From: Cochliopodium minus
Lineage: Eukaryota; Discosea; Himatismenida; Cochliopodiidae
NCBI GenBank assembly: GCA_024220525.1
Contig: JAMYWO010000441.1
Coordinates: 1 to 26,414 of the forward strand
Length of the DNA stretch: 26,414 bases
Reading direction: 5' to 3'
The notes beneath the pieces were generated by a model. The model saw only the letters and a list, made by a program, of their open reading frames with translations. It searched no databases and was not told the DNA's origin. Of this stretch, positions 9,698 to 21,831 are shown piece by piece. Both the position numbers and the translations under genes were made by a program. How positions within the stretch are numbered: the stretch's first letter is position 1; each line of letters starts with the position of its first letter.

Positions 9698-11896
9698 ATG
9701 AAGAACATTGATGGGAATTATAATCAAAATAGGAATTTTCAATTGAGTATATTATACATGGGGCATTTTTTTTATTATTGGGGAAGAAGAGCATTAGGTA
9801 TTAATTTTGAAATATTGCATATAAAATTCATAAATGATTTTTAAATTGGAGAATTGAATACTTAAATAGAATTGAAAACACTAATTTAATTGATCAAATC
9901 ATTTGAAAAAATAATCTGAAAAATCATTGAATATTATTATTTAATATATTAAAATTATATTGATCAAAGATTTGATTGGAGGCGAAATATGCAATGATAA
10001 TGATATATAAGCTGATATCAACATAATCCATAAAATATTTTCAGTTATAAATTTTAATATGTCGTATAAATTGGAAATAGAAAATAAAAATTCTTTGGAA
10101 AATTCATTTCACAAAATGCAATAAAAAATAAAATAATAAAGCATCAGTGGCACCATTAATGATACATGGAAGAAAAGAACTGCTAGATAAATCGTCGCTG
10201 GGACTATTATCATCATCATTCGCGATCTTCTTCGCATTCGGCAAAGTGATCTCAGGGATAATAGTAGATACGATGGGACCAAGATTTTCAATCTCAATAG
10301 GGATAATCTTTTCAGGGATTTTTTTGATATTATTCGGATCCTGCTCCTCCCTTTACCCCTTCCTCATTTTTTGGAGTCTTCAGGGTTTCAGCCAATCCTT
10401 CGCATGGCCTCCCATCTCCAAGTTTCTCATCGTTTGGTATCCTCCTAATGAGAGGGGTTTTTGGTGGGGTTTATTGTCTACTTCACAGAACGTGGGTTCT
10501 GCATTGATTCCTTTTTTGATCGCTTATTTCTCTCAATAGTAAAAAAAAAAAAAATACAAATATTTTATTTTTTAAAAAAATTTTTATTATATTAATTTTT
10601 AAAAATTTTTCAAATAATTTTTAAAATAATTTTTCAATTCTTTTATTTCTTTATTTTAAATAATTTTTATTTATTAATTATTTTTTTTTACTAATTTTCT
10701 ATTTTATTATTTTTGTTGATTTTTTTCTTAGTCATAATTGGAGATTTTTCTATCGTACAATCGGAATTATTTGCATCCTTTTCGGAATTTTGATGTGGTA
10801 TACTGTAGAACCAAAATTGCAAATTAAAAAAAGGAAAAGAAGGAGCAGCAAAAATGTTTTCGACAACAAAAATAACAACAATAATACAGTAACAAACATC
10901 AATAAAAAAAATTCTCATAATGAAAATTTTAATAATAAAAATAAAAATAATAATAATGACAATAAAAATAATGTTAATAATAATTGTATTGTTAATAAAA
11001 TAAATAATGTGACACCTGTCAAAAATAAAAAAATTGGATTAAATTTGTATGATAGTCTCAACACTCCTACTAAATACCAATATAAAAACATTCAACAAAT
11101 AAATGAGGACGTGTTAAACAACAAAGAAGTTAATACAATTCTCCCCTTTGAAAATGTAAATAAAAATAATAATGACATATTAAATGAAAATAATATAAAA
11201 GATGCTAATGGAAATAAAAATGGGTTTAAAAGAAAGATGCATAGTTATGAGGAAGTGGTTAAGAGGGATTATAACTTTTATGTAAAAAATCTTCTTTTGA
11301 ATGAGAAGTTGTGGATCATTTCTCTTGTTTATTTTCTCATTTATTTTGTGAGGGTTGGAATTTCTACGTGGATCAACATCTACTACATGGAAAAGAAGAA
11401 ATACACTTTGTTGGAATCTACCAACTGTTTTTTTTATTTTGAGTTGGGTGGGTTTTTGGGGAGTATCATCTCTGGTGTCATTTCTGACAAGTTTTTTGGA
11501 GGTGATAGATTGATTACCAATCTCATTTCTTGTTGTGGGTTGACTTGTTGCTTGTTTTTTTTTATTTTTTTTCATTCTTTCAAGATGATTTACGAGTTTT
11601 TTTTGATTTTTTTGATGGGTTTCTTTATTTTTGGACCTTGTGCTCTTTTGGGTATTCAAGCTTCTGAAAGTGTGATTGTGGAGTTGTCTTCTACTGCTCT
11701 GGGAATTGCTGGTTGGGCTTCTGCTCTTGGAAGTTCTTTTTCAGGGTATCCTTTGGGAGTTTTTATCCAGAAATTTGGTTGGAGAAGAGGTTTCTTATTC
11801 ACTTTGTTGGCTTCAGCCTTTCTTTCTTCAATTTTCACTTCTTCATTATTATTTTTAAAAAAGAAAAAATTGGAGGAAAATGTAAAAAAAGAATAA
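9698..11896 (+). CDS. SLC37/OPA-family sugar-phosphate antiporter, copy B
   Basis: Three exons, 9698-9797, 10142-10538 and 10732-11896, give 1662 nt and 553 residues (stop TAA). Both introns are at the same protein positions and in the same phase as in copy A, and exon 2 is 397 nt in both genes. The introns are longer here (344 and 193 nt). The same antiporter signatures occur: YWGRRALG, GKVISGIIVDTMGP, WYPPNERGFWWG, and the ISTWINIYYMEKK block. The central loop is expanded to roughly 160 residues and is very Asn/Lys-rich. Several stretches on the 3' side of the loop are nearly identical to copy A at the nucleotide level, while the loop itself is unrelated. This is a tandem duplicate; the substrate is unknown. 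Confidence 0.88.
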
Positions 11897-12065
11897 AAAG
11901 AAAAGAAAAAAAAAAAGAAAGCTTTTTTGATTTTAATTTATTTTTAATTTATAGATTAGAAATCTTTCTTTTTTACAAGATCAATTTTTTTTTTTGTTTT
12001 TTTCGATTTTGAAAGTCAAAAAAAAGGGAAATGTTTTTTTTTTTTTGAGAACAGTCTGTTATATC

Positions 12066-13868
12066 TTACAAAAGATAACAAAGACCAGTCTTTTTAACTT
12101 TGGGAGTAGCAAGTTCAACAGTGCTAGAATTTTTTTTGTTATTGGGAGAGCGAAGTTTTAAAATTTCTTTAGCAAGGAACTCAAAAGATTGATCCACGTT
12201 TGTGTTGGATTTGGCGCTTGTTTCCATGTAACTAACACCTAGTTCTCTCGCAACTTTTTCTATTTCTGTTTTTTGAATTACTCTATTGAATAAATTTCGT
12301 TAGTTGGTTTCGTTAATATTCATTTTATAATAATTTGAAATTTTTTAAATTGAATTTTCTTTTGAATTCTCTTTCAAAAGAAAATTATTTGTGATAAAGA
12401 AATTATCCTCTAAATTTTCTTTTTAACTATAATGTTGTATCAGGTTGAAATAATATGGNNNNNNNNNNNNNNNNNNNNNNNNNNNNNNNNNNNNNNNNNN
12501 NNNNNNNNNNNNNNNNNNNNNNNNNNNNNNNNNNNNNNNNNNNNNNNNNNNNNNNNNNAAATTATTTGTGATAAAGAAATTATCCTCTAAATTTTCTTTT
12601 TAACTATAATGTTGTATCAGGTTGAAATAATATGGAGTGATGGAAGAATATAAGGAATATTTCTGTTATACAAATCAGTATAATCAGGATTCGAAGAAGG
12701 ATATGAAGTAATATGGGTTATATTGGGTATATCTTTGAAAATCAAAGATATAACTTGCAATAGAAAGATTAATTTAGGAATTGAATGAAAATTAAAATCG
12801 TGAATACTATTAGAGATTATAATTTTATATTGTTCATTATAATCCACAATATTTGAATATATTTCTTATATAATAAGATGTTTTATCAATTAATTGGTTT
12901 TACCTTTGATCTTCAAGATCGCATTTGTTCCCAATGAGTAATTTAACCAAAGCACCCTTACCATATTCATTTACTTCTCCCATCCATTGATTGATGCTTT
13001 CAAATGATGTTTTATCAGTGATATCATAGACGATCATGATACCCTCAGATCCTCTATAATAACTTGATGTGATAGTTCTAAAATGGAAAAAAAATAGTTG
13101 AAAAATAAAATATTCGCTTTAATAAAATTATATTTGCTTTATTCTTTTAAAATCTAAATTTTATAGAAGTTAATTATTGATATTTTTCAATTTTATACTT
13201 TCAATGTTTAATATGTTGTTTTAATATTAAAGAGAATAAAATAGAGTATAGTTTATAAAAATTAATGTCTGGAATTCATTATTTTGAGTGTTCTATTTGT
13301 TTTTATGGTTTATTTTTTTACTTAAATCTTTCTTGTCCTGCCTATTTGTATCATAATAAATATAAAATTAAATTTTTTTTGACAAATTGAAATGTTTTTG
13401 ATATGTTACTGTATCCCAAAGTTGAAGCTATATAGAAGAAAGGATGTGGAAAAAATATGTTATAAAAAAATTCCAGAAAAAAATTTATTTTTTTCAAACC
13501 TTAATTGTTTGATTGTCTATTTTCAATACATGTTCTTTAAAATCCACTCCAATCTGATTATTTCAAATAAAAAGGAAATAAATAAATATTAATTTGTCGT
13601 TATTCTTTCTTTTTTTTGAAATCGATTTACTGTTGAAATATGTGTATCTGTGAATGAATTATCTGCATATCTTAACATGAGACAACTTTTTCCAACATTT
13701 GAATCTCCTAATTACAGAATAATTGTTTTGATTATCTAAATATCTTTTAATTTTCAACAAATCTTACCAATAATCAAAATTTTGAATATATGATCACTAA
13801 TTACATCAAATATTGAAATTTTATTACAATTTAAATCAAATCTAAAATATAATTAACCTTGTTTCCAT
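12066..13868 (-). CDS. Rab-family small GTPase (Rab1/Rab8-like)
   Basis: Eight exons join in frame: 13868-13858, 13796-13768, 13707-13631, 13553-13500, 13427-13410, 13341-13322, 13077-12904, 12282-12066 (600 nt, 199 residues, stop TAA). All GTPase boxes are present: GDSNVGKS (14-21), switch I ending STIGVDF (38-44), WDTAGQE (61-67), NKCD (120-123) and ETSAK (148-152). SSYYRG and the switch sequences place it near the Rab1/Rab8 group that directs secretory vesicle traffic. The end, CYLL, is a CaaX-type prenylation signal with one cysteine, as in Rab8-like proteins, rather than the double cysteine of Rab1. Exons of 11, 18 and 20 nt are unusual, and the WDTAGQERF box is split between two of them. 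The last intron contains an assembly gap, but the coding sequence looks intact. Confidence 0.92.
12355..12384. repeat. hairpin: 12-bp inverted repeat beside the assembly gap
   Basis: Arms TTTTCTTTTGAA (12355-12366) and TTCAAAAGAAAA (12373-12384) are perfect complements around a 6-nt loop. The repeat lies in the last intron of the Rab gene. It overlaps by three bases the start of the 77-nt block that is repeated on the other side of the N run, so it may have contributed to the assembly break. Confidence 0.6.
12382..12635. other. assembly gap with duplicated flanks
   Basis: A run of exactly 100 N (12459-12558) is a placeholder. The 77 nt before it (12382-12458) are repeated without change right after it (12559-12635). 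The two sequence pieces therefore most likely overlap, and the gap is not real. If merged, the last Rab intron would be 444 nt instead of 621. Confidence 0.9.
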
Positions 13869-14326
13869 TTCTTTCTTTAAAATAAAGTTTCCCTTTCAAA
13901 ATTTTTTTTTTATATTTTTATAAACTTAAATTTTTTTCATCTGAGATTATGAACATTTCTTCAATAACCAGATTTAATTAATAAAGAAAAATAATCAAAG
14001 AACAATAGTTGATCATTTTAATTGAATGATATTATTTATTTTTTCCATATTTTTCTCAAATTTTTTTTTTTTGTCAAAGGGGGATCCCTCAAGGAAGCCT
14101 TTTTGTATTCAATAATTACATTGAATGAAGAATTGAATAATTTTAATTGAAATGGAGAACCATGCAAATTTTATAAAGTATAAAAATATAAAATTCAATT
14201 GAAATAATTTGAATAGAGATTACAACTATTTTGTTTCGGTCAAGCGGGAAAATAAGAATAAAACAAATTTTTTTAAACAATAAGAAAGGAAAGAATCTTA
14301 AAGGAATCAATAAACGTTTCAAGCTT
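13869..14326. other. intergenic region between Rab 5' side and MYND gene 3' side
   Basis: About 460 nt of AT-rich sequence between two minus-strand genes. It should include the Rab promoter and the MYND gene's 3' untranslated region. A short GC-richer patch with the palindrome GGGATCCC occurs near 14090; it has no tRNA-like fold that I can see. No further gene is supported. Confidence 0.5.
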
Positions 14327-16677
14327 TTAATTTTCAATTGGTTTGCAATTCTTTTTATGTTCACTCCAATGAATTTTTTGACAATCCCTCGAGCAATAAT
14401 AAACCTTTTTACAACGAGCACAATTTCTTTTTTTTTTTTTCAAAAAATAAAAAAAATAAAAAAAATAAAGAAAAAACAAAAAATAAATAAAAAATATTTT
14501 TTTATATTTTTTACTTCATTTTGTTTTCGAGAGTTTCAACTTTATCACAGTTGTAGCATTTTTTTTGAGAGCTAATGACCGGACTAGTTTTGAATTGTTT
14601 CATTATTTCCTCTCTAGACTGTGATAAATATTCCTTCTCTGTCTTCAAGTCAAAACTGTTTGGTTCTTTTTAAAAATAGAAATTATTTGTTTTCATTTTT
14701 ATTTCATTTTATTTTTTAAATTATTTTAAATTTCATTATTTTAATATTTTAATATTTTTTTAAAAAAAAACCTATTATTTCTATCACCATTTTAGCATAT
14801 GCGTTAATAGAACTGTTTGAATGGTTTGAAAAAGATAACCATTTAGAATAAGGGATCTTCAAATTTTTCAAAAAAAAATTTTTAAAAAAAATAAAAAGAA
14901 ATAAAATGAGTAAATTATTATTAAAAAATATAAAGTATTTTTGTTACCCGATTTAAAATACTTATAAAGAGAGATTTGTTGATATTTTTCAAATATTTTA
15001 CACACATGATGTATCGAAGCCCAAAAGAGATTGCGTCAGTGTCCACATTATAGGGGATCACACCTTTTCCTGTGTATCCAATCATGCTATAGAAAATCAA
15101 AAATAAATTAAAATAATAAATTAATTTTGTAGAAAATGAAAATGAAAAAATGAAAAAATGAAAAAATGAAAAAATGAAAAAATGAAAATAAAATAAAAAT
15201 AAAAATGAAAAAATGAAAAAATGAAAATATAAAAATAAAAATAAAAATAAAAATAAAAAAAAAAAATTTTGTTTTTACAAAGATCTCAAAGTTATGGTCT
15301 TGGTAAATATAAACCTAGGAACAATGAGATCCAAAAACCGGAAGCCTTCATCCACGCCCATAAATCTAACAAAATCACAGATACACTTGAGTGCGATACC
15401 ATTTATCATGGTAGGGTATTTGGGGTCCAAATATTGTTCGACAAACTTCAAATTTTCCATCGAAAAAAATTTGGGAGTGTTTTTGATATTCATATTTAAT
15501 TCAGCCAAAGACCTTTTTATTTTTAAATAGAAAATTTTATTTTTTTTTTAATAAAAAAGTTTTTCTAAATTCATCAGGGGAATTTTTTTTTTCTTTTTGG
15601 ATATGTGCCTGGATATCCAGACACATATTTTTAACACGATAAAAAAAATCATTCATCTCTATATTGGAGAGATATCTTCGAATATACAATTGATATTTAC
15701 ATATAGTGTTAGGTGATTCTCAAATTTTTTTTTTTTATTGATTAATTAAAAGGATTTTATTTTGATTTGTTTTTGATGTTTTGATAAAGTTTGGATTGTG
15801 TAAAAGTTGTTAGCAACAAAATTTTGAGATCTGTTTATATCAGATGATTTCATGAAGAATGGAAAGAAAATCAAAATAAATTTCTTTATTATACATTCAA
15901 TAGTGTGGTTCCCAAGAATAACAATAACTTTATTAGTTATTGGAATATTTAATTTTTGTTTTAATTCCAATGCGATACTTGGATTTTATTGAGAAAAAAT
16001 TTATAAAAAATTTCATAATTTTTGATGGTTGGATCATCTGGATAATTTAGGATAAATTATCAATATGAGAATGAGGATCCAAATATTATTTGGATTTTTA
16101 CAATTTCATAAATGAATAGTCCAAGTATACCTTTTTCAAAATTATTAAAATCTTTTTCTAATAAATAAGTATTCAATCAAATCTATAAGATATTTCATGA
16201 GGAAAAAATTATATCTCCTATTGGATTATCATTTTTATAGTTGATTGAATATTTTGAAAAAAGATATATTTAACTCCCTTAACCAATTAAGTAGTATTAC
16301 CAAAATGCCAATTCCAAGAAGAGATCATTCTTGGTTTGTTTCATTATCTCCATCAACACCCTGCTGGTGCCTTGATCATAAACAGCCTCCATATTATGTT
16401 CTTGCCTGCATATGATGCTGACATGGGCAAGATCCTCTTGATTGGGATTGGCAGGATTCTTCTCCATTCTTCTCAGCCTTTTCAAGAAATCAGTCAAGTT
16501 GAGAGGCTCTTCTTTGATTAATTTGGGACCAGTTGATTTTTGAAGCTCCAATTGCTTGCTCAGGGGTAGCGTCTGAGTATATCTGACCATTATTCCATTC
16601 ATATTCTCTCCATCCACCTTTATCCCATTTTTCTTTGCCCATTTCAGCATATCTTGAAATAATTCCATTGAATTCAT
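14327..16677 (-). CDS. MYND zinc-finger protein; frame disturbed in the middle
   Basis: The 3' exons are clear: one ending at 15279, then 15086-14948, 14856-14772, 14665-14515 and 14426-14327 (stop TAA). The C terminus is a complete MYND finger: CYNC, then CARC, YYC, SRDC, and HKKNC, with consensus spacing. MYND fingers bind zinc and dock proline-rich peptides. The probable first exon is 16677-16301 (an in-frame ATG also exists at 16710). It and the middle parts are helical and may be HEAT/armadillo-like (inference). Between them, coding-looking stretches (about 16217-16050, 15970-15750, 15718-15279) do not join cleanly. Reading frames shift near 16158 and at the T10 run at 15540-15549, and no GT donor is available there. 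Either homopolymer errors or real damage explain this. It could also be two genes. Confidence 0.62.
15131..15262. repeat. microsatellite, GAAAAAAT-type octamer with AAAAAT variants
   Basis: Tandem copies of an octamer (six A, T, G) and degenerate AAAAT units fill an intron of the MYND gene just upstream of the acceptor at 15087-15088 (minus strand). It is simple sequence with no coding role. Confidence 0.75.
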
Positions 16678-16825
16678 TTTTTTTTTTATTAATAAATTTT
16701 TTATGAACATCTTTTTAAAAGTTTTACAAAAACAATTAAAAGTATCAAAAGAAATAAATAAACTTTTTAATAATTAATGGCTTCAAAAAAATCTTTGAAG
16801 GAAAAAAAAAGAATAAATAAAATAT

Positions 16826-18821
16826 TTAAAGATCTAAATGACAAGTTTTGTCAACAAAAATGATAGAGTCACATTGAAAAGGTAAAGTTGCAGAAAAGTA
16901 GTGAGAGTTGACCTCATTTTCTTTGGAATAAATAACACCAATAGCCCTTTCCTTTCTTGAAATGCTAAATGATTTGCACAAGTTCTCATCCACTGAATAC
17001 TTATCTGAATCATTACTTCTGAAGATCAAAGCAAAATTTTCTTCATCATTTGCCTGTTTAAAAAAGTATTAACACTAAATTAAAATAAAAGAATAAGGAA
17101 AGAATTTTTTACATTTTTCTCTTTAGAATAATTTATTGATCGATGAAACAATCCTAAATCAAAAAAAAAAATTTAAAAAACTTTTTATTTTGAGAAGGAC
17201 ATTTTTAACCTCCATAACTGTCATCCATTGCATTGTTCAGTTCAAAGCTTTGTGATTCTTCACCCCAAGATTTAGCAGCAGTGACAGTTCCACAGAAAGT
17301 GGAGAACAAAATGATGAAGCAGTTTTCTACTCCAAAATTTTCTCTCATCAACTGTCCAATGTTGTATTCATCCCTATTATAATATTCAGTACCTAAAAAA
17401 TAATTCGTTAATAAATTAAGTTCAAAAAAAATTAAAAAGTTTTCATTTTTTTACCTCGGAAATCTCCACAATGAGAGTTATGAGCCCATATTACTAATTT
17501 CACTCTTTCTATTCCAATGATTTGATGATGCATTATGGTATTGAGTAATAAATCTGCCATTGCGTTATCTGTTAACAAGTTGAAGAAAAATATTTTTGAG
17601 TGGAAAGTAATTTTAGACAAATAAAAAAGGGATTGATTTTTACCTCTTGTATTCCATGTTAAAACATTTCCGAAAGAACCAGATCTATAGTATTGTTCTG
17701 CGTGTTTTACAACCAATATGTTCTGTTTGGCTAGAAATAGGTTTGTCTGCTCTCCATATGGATCTAATCCTACCAAATAATCCCACCCAACGTTCTCCAA
17801 ATAGTTCTAAGAAAATAAAATGAAAACATAATTTCTTTTAAAAAGTAAAAAAAAAAAGCTTTACAACTATTTCGCTTATCTCAACACTACAATTCTTTAT
17901 ATCTCCATTGTCAACTCTTTTTTTTTTTTTTTTCATAAAAAATATATAAATGTAAAATTATTTTGAAGTTTTTTAAGATTTTTTTAATTTCTTACAATCT
18001 TCTGTATTCATCTATGTTTTCTCTGTATTTCAGAATTTGTGAAAAGTTTATTTTTGCCATTTGGTATCCTTGCTCATCTAAGACCACATTCTCCAAATAG
18101 TTCAAAACCTCGTCTATAGACTCGAAAATGCTGTATATGTCCATCCCAAAGATCCCTACCTTATCCTTAAGATCTTTTATTGTTGAATCATTGTAATTTT
18201 TGAGCCATTCCACAAACTCTATTACGACTTTGTTTCTATTGTATTTTTAATTGAATTATTGAATGAAAACAAAAAAAAAAATTTTAAAAGTTGGATCAAA
18301 TTGGAGAAGATTTATTGAATTTTTAAATTTTTTGAATTATATAATTCCTTGTATTCTCTTATAATAGGATATAATCATTATTTTCTATGAAGATTATTTT
18401 GAAAAATAAAACTCACGTATGCATCCATTTTGGAAATTTGTTACCAAATGATGTTTTCAATGCCTCCTCTGCACTTTTATCATTTCCCAATCCATATACG
18501 TAGTCCCTCACCCTTTTCGTCTCGCAGAAATTGGATTCGAACACCACAAACGAAAAATGTTTTTCTTCGATCAATTTCTTTGTTATATTTGATCTGATTT
18601 TATAAAATTCATTTGTTCCATGTGTTTCTTCTCCTATCAAAACTGCTGTAGCTTCTCCTATTGCTTAATTTTTTTTGGAAATTTATTTAATATTTTTTAA
18701 ATGTGGATCAATCAATGTTAATATTACAATCAAGCATTTTATCATAGTTGTTATTTTCCAAATGTTTCAATCCTATTTTACATTTGTTTATATATTCTAA
18801 TTGATTCTCATCTGTTTCCAT
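16826..18821 (-). CDS. erythromycin-esterase-family hydrolase
   Basis: Nine exons join in frame: 18821-18728, 18663-18417, 18235-17996, 17916-17865, 17806-17644, 17568-17455, 17392-17210, 17153-17113, 17053-16826 (1362 nt, 453 residues, stop TAA). Family hallmarks appear in order: GEETHGTNEF with H46 (the position of the essential His in bacterial Ere enzymes), VVFESNF (E74), YVYGL, RDNAMADLLL (265-274), and VIWAHNSHCGD (H295, H298). Bacterial members open the macrolide lactone ring, but most relatives have unknown substrates, so a general esterase or lactonase role is all that can be said. No signal peptide is visible. Eight introns show the gene is established in the eukaryotic genome and is not bacterial contamination. 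The length matches the family. Confidence 0.88.
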
Positions 18822-19174
18822 ATTTTTTTTTTTTGATTTTGATAGAAAACAAATTAACTGACAAAATAAAATTGATAATATAAAAATATTTGAACATATA
18901 TTAGGTCAAATCAAAGCATCATTAATTTATATTCCTTGATATTGTAAACTTTATTCACAAAAAAATAAATTCCTTTCAATCAATTTAAAGATTTTGACAA
19001 TTAATAGTTTAAAATATCTCAATTATTTTTGATTGATTGTATGTATTATCTCATTCATGACAATCATATCTCCTTTTTTAAACATAAAAGTGAAATCTTT
19101 CAATATATTTTTTTTTTGTTGTGTCAAAAAAATAAAAAATAAAAAAAATCGAGGTCAAATTTTGTTAAAAGAAA
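18822..19174. other. divergent promoter region
   Basis: This 353-nt AT-rich spacer separates the divergent esterase and FKBP genes and must hold both start regions. Poly-T/A runs flank both ATGs. I see no distinct regulatory motif or RNA gene. Confidence 0.5.
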
Positions 19175-19612
19175 ATGAAAGTAATCTCTTTGTTCGTATT
19201 GGTATTGTTGATAACATATTGCTTTGCACATCTTGAAATAAGAGTGACAGAAAAACCAGCAAATTGTAATGAGAATGTTAAAAGAGGAACCACTGTACAT
19301 TTACATTTGAATGGATATTTGAACAATGGAAGAAATTTTTTGAAATCAGAACAAAATTTATATTCTTTTAAAGTTGGATCAAATCAAGGTTTTAAAAATA
19401 AATTTTTTCTCAACTGATTTATTTAAGAATACTCAACCATTTCCTTTTAAGTTGTAAAGGGATTGAATAATGCTGTTATTGGAATGTGTGTCGGAGAAAA
19501 AAGAAATGTTAAGATGGATTCTACTTTAGGATACGGAGACCATAGAAGGGGAATAATTGAACCAAATAGTGAACTCAATTATGATATTGAATTAGTAAGA
19601 ATGGAGAACTAA
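19175..19612 (+). CDS. small secreted FKBP-like protein with altered active site
   Basis: Two exons, 19175-19388 and 19452-19612 (375 nt, 124 residues, stop TAA). A hydrophobic signal peptide (KVISLFVLVLLITYCFA) leads to a single FKBP fold: VHLHLNGYLNNGRNF, VVKGLNNAVIGMCVGEKR, LGYGDHRRGII, ELNYDIELV. The layout resembles FKBP2, an ER prolyl isomerase. Compared with FKBP12, Tyr26, Asp37 and Trp59 appear to be Leu, Leu and Leu, while the Tyr82 equivalent (GYG) is kept. Isomerase activity and FK506 binding may therefore be weak or lost (inference). It ends in RMEN with no HDEL-type retention signal, so it may be secreted. Confidence 0.87.
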
Positions 19613-19752
19613 AAAATTGAAAGATATTAAATTTTATTTGATAAATCTTCTTATAAAGACTCATTTTAAATTGTGAATCTTTCAAATTTTATGAATTTTA
19701 CAGTGTATATAACGGGACTTTGAGTGTTTTATAATTCAATCAACAAATCTGA

Positions 19753-20941
<1,189 letters not shown>

Positions 20942-21315
20942 TTGTTTTTATTTAATTCAAAATTGATTTTTAGTTTATTATTTTGTAAATTTTTTTAGTT
21001 TAAGGTTTTTTGATTTAACCTTAAGTTATAGTTCTTTAAAATGAACAAATGTCTTGTTAGTTTCGATAGGCTTTGGTTGATGTTTTTAATATTCTATTCC
21101 ATTTTCTATTCAGAGAAGAAAGGGAAGTTGATCTGCATTTTATCTAAGAAAAGATATTATCAGAAAATAATGTTTTTCTTGTGATTGGAGTTTTTGCTAG
21201 AAACTTACTTTCTTATAAAATTCTTTTAAAAATAAATTAAATTTTAATTTTCTTTTTTTTTTTTTTTTAAAAAAAAAATCTATAAACATATTAAACAAAT
21301 AGAAATCTTTTCTTG
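20942..21315. other. intergenic region between convergent genes
   Basis: About 370 nt of AT-rich DNA between the 3' ends of DPM1 and the 171-residue gene. It contains long T and A runs around 21250-21280, perhaps part of the 3' ends. No gene is supported. Confidence 0.5.
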
Positions 21316-21831
21316 TTATTTCTTGGTATTAATGGTAAGTACATAGAAGACATGTTTGCAAACTCTCGTTTCTCCCTTGTATTGATACTTGAAGTCCTGC
21401 AAATCATCTTTGTCTCTCAAATAGACAACATCAAATCTCGAATATTTCTTTGCTTTTTTGATGATATCCACTTTTTCATTGTACATGAAAAGATCGAATC
21501 CCTTTTGAGGTCTCAAAAATAAAAACATCAAGTATTCATTCACAAAAACAATTCCTCTATCATCAAACAATATGTTATCTGGAACAAACTTCATTCTTCT
21601 TGTTATTCTTGATTTACGGTGGAACAATGTGCAACATGTACTTTGGTACCAAATGAAATGCCTTTTTTCTAAATTTTTAAAATTTTCTCTGTGTTTTTCC
21701 ACATTTTCTTCTGAGAAGAAGTTTTCCAAGATAACTGCTTTTTCTTCTTCGAATCTTCTTTTATTTTCTAATCTCTTACTCATCCTATCTTCTTTTCTGA
21801 TAGTTTTCATATCTTTATGATTTTTACTCAT
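21316..21831 (-). CDS. hypothetical protein, 171 residues, single exon
   Basis: An uninterrupted frame from ATG (21831) to TAA (21316). The first 55 residues are highly charged (Lys, Arg, Glu), probably a helix or coiled coil (EDRMSKRLENKRRFEEEK). The rest mixes beta-like hydrophobic patches and charge (ILFDDRGIVFVNEYLMFLFLRP, then FDLFMYNEKVDII). Four cysteines are scattered (two adjacent, near residue 67). There is no signal peptide, no membrane span and no motif I recognise. Sequence complexity is much higher than in the AT-rich surroundings, which supports real coding. It lies convergent with DPM1 and divergent from the MAM33 gene. Function unknown. Confidence 0.6.
   Translation of the reverse strand: MSKNHKDMKTIRKEDRMSKRLENKRRFEEEKAVILENFFSEENVEKHRENFKNLEKRHFIWYQSTCCTLFHRKSRITRRMKFVPDNILFDDRGIVFVNEYLMFLFLRPQKGFDLFMYNEKVDIIKKAKKYSRFDVVYLRDKDDLQDFKYQYKGETRVCKHVFYVLTINTKK

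Noticed and set aside
12617-12847. 76-residue minus-strand frame in the last Rab intron
   Set aside because: It lies between phase-matched Rab exons, starts next to the duplicated gap flank and shows no protein-like pattern.
13392-13592. 66-residue plus-strand frame
   Set aside because: It is antisense to Rab exons 4 and 5 and has a Lys/Ile/Asn content typical of random AT-rich frames.
14080-14106. GC-richer patch with GGGATCCC, checked as a tRNA or other RNA gene
   Set aside because: Too short, with no cloverleaf arms or T-loop sequence.
15131-15262. Regular octamer repeats, considered as a CRISPR-like array
   Set aside because: The units are adjacent with no unique spacers; it is an AT microsatellite in a eukaryotic intron.
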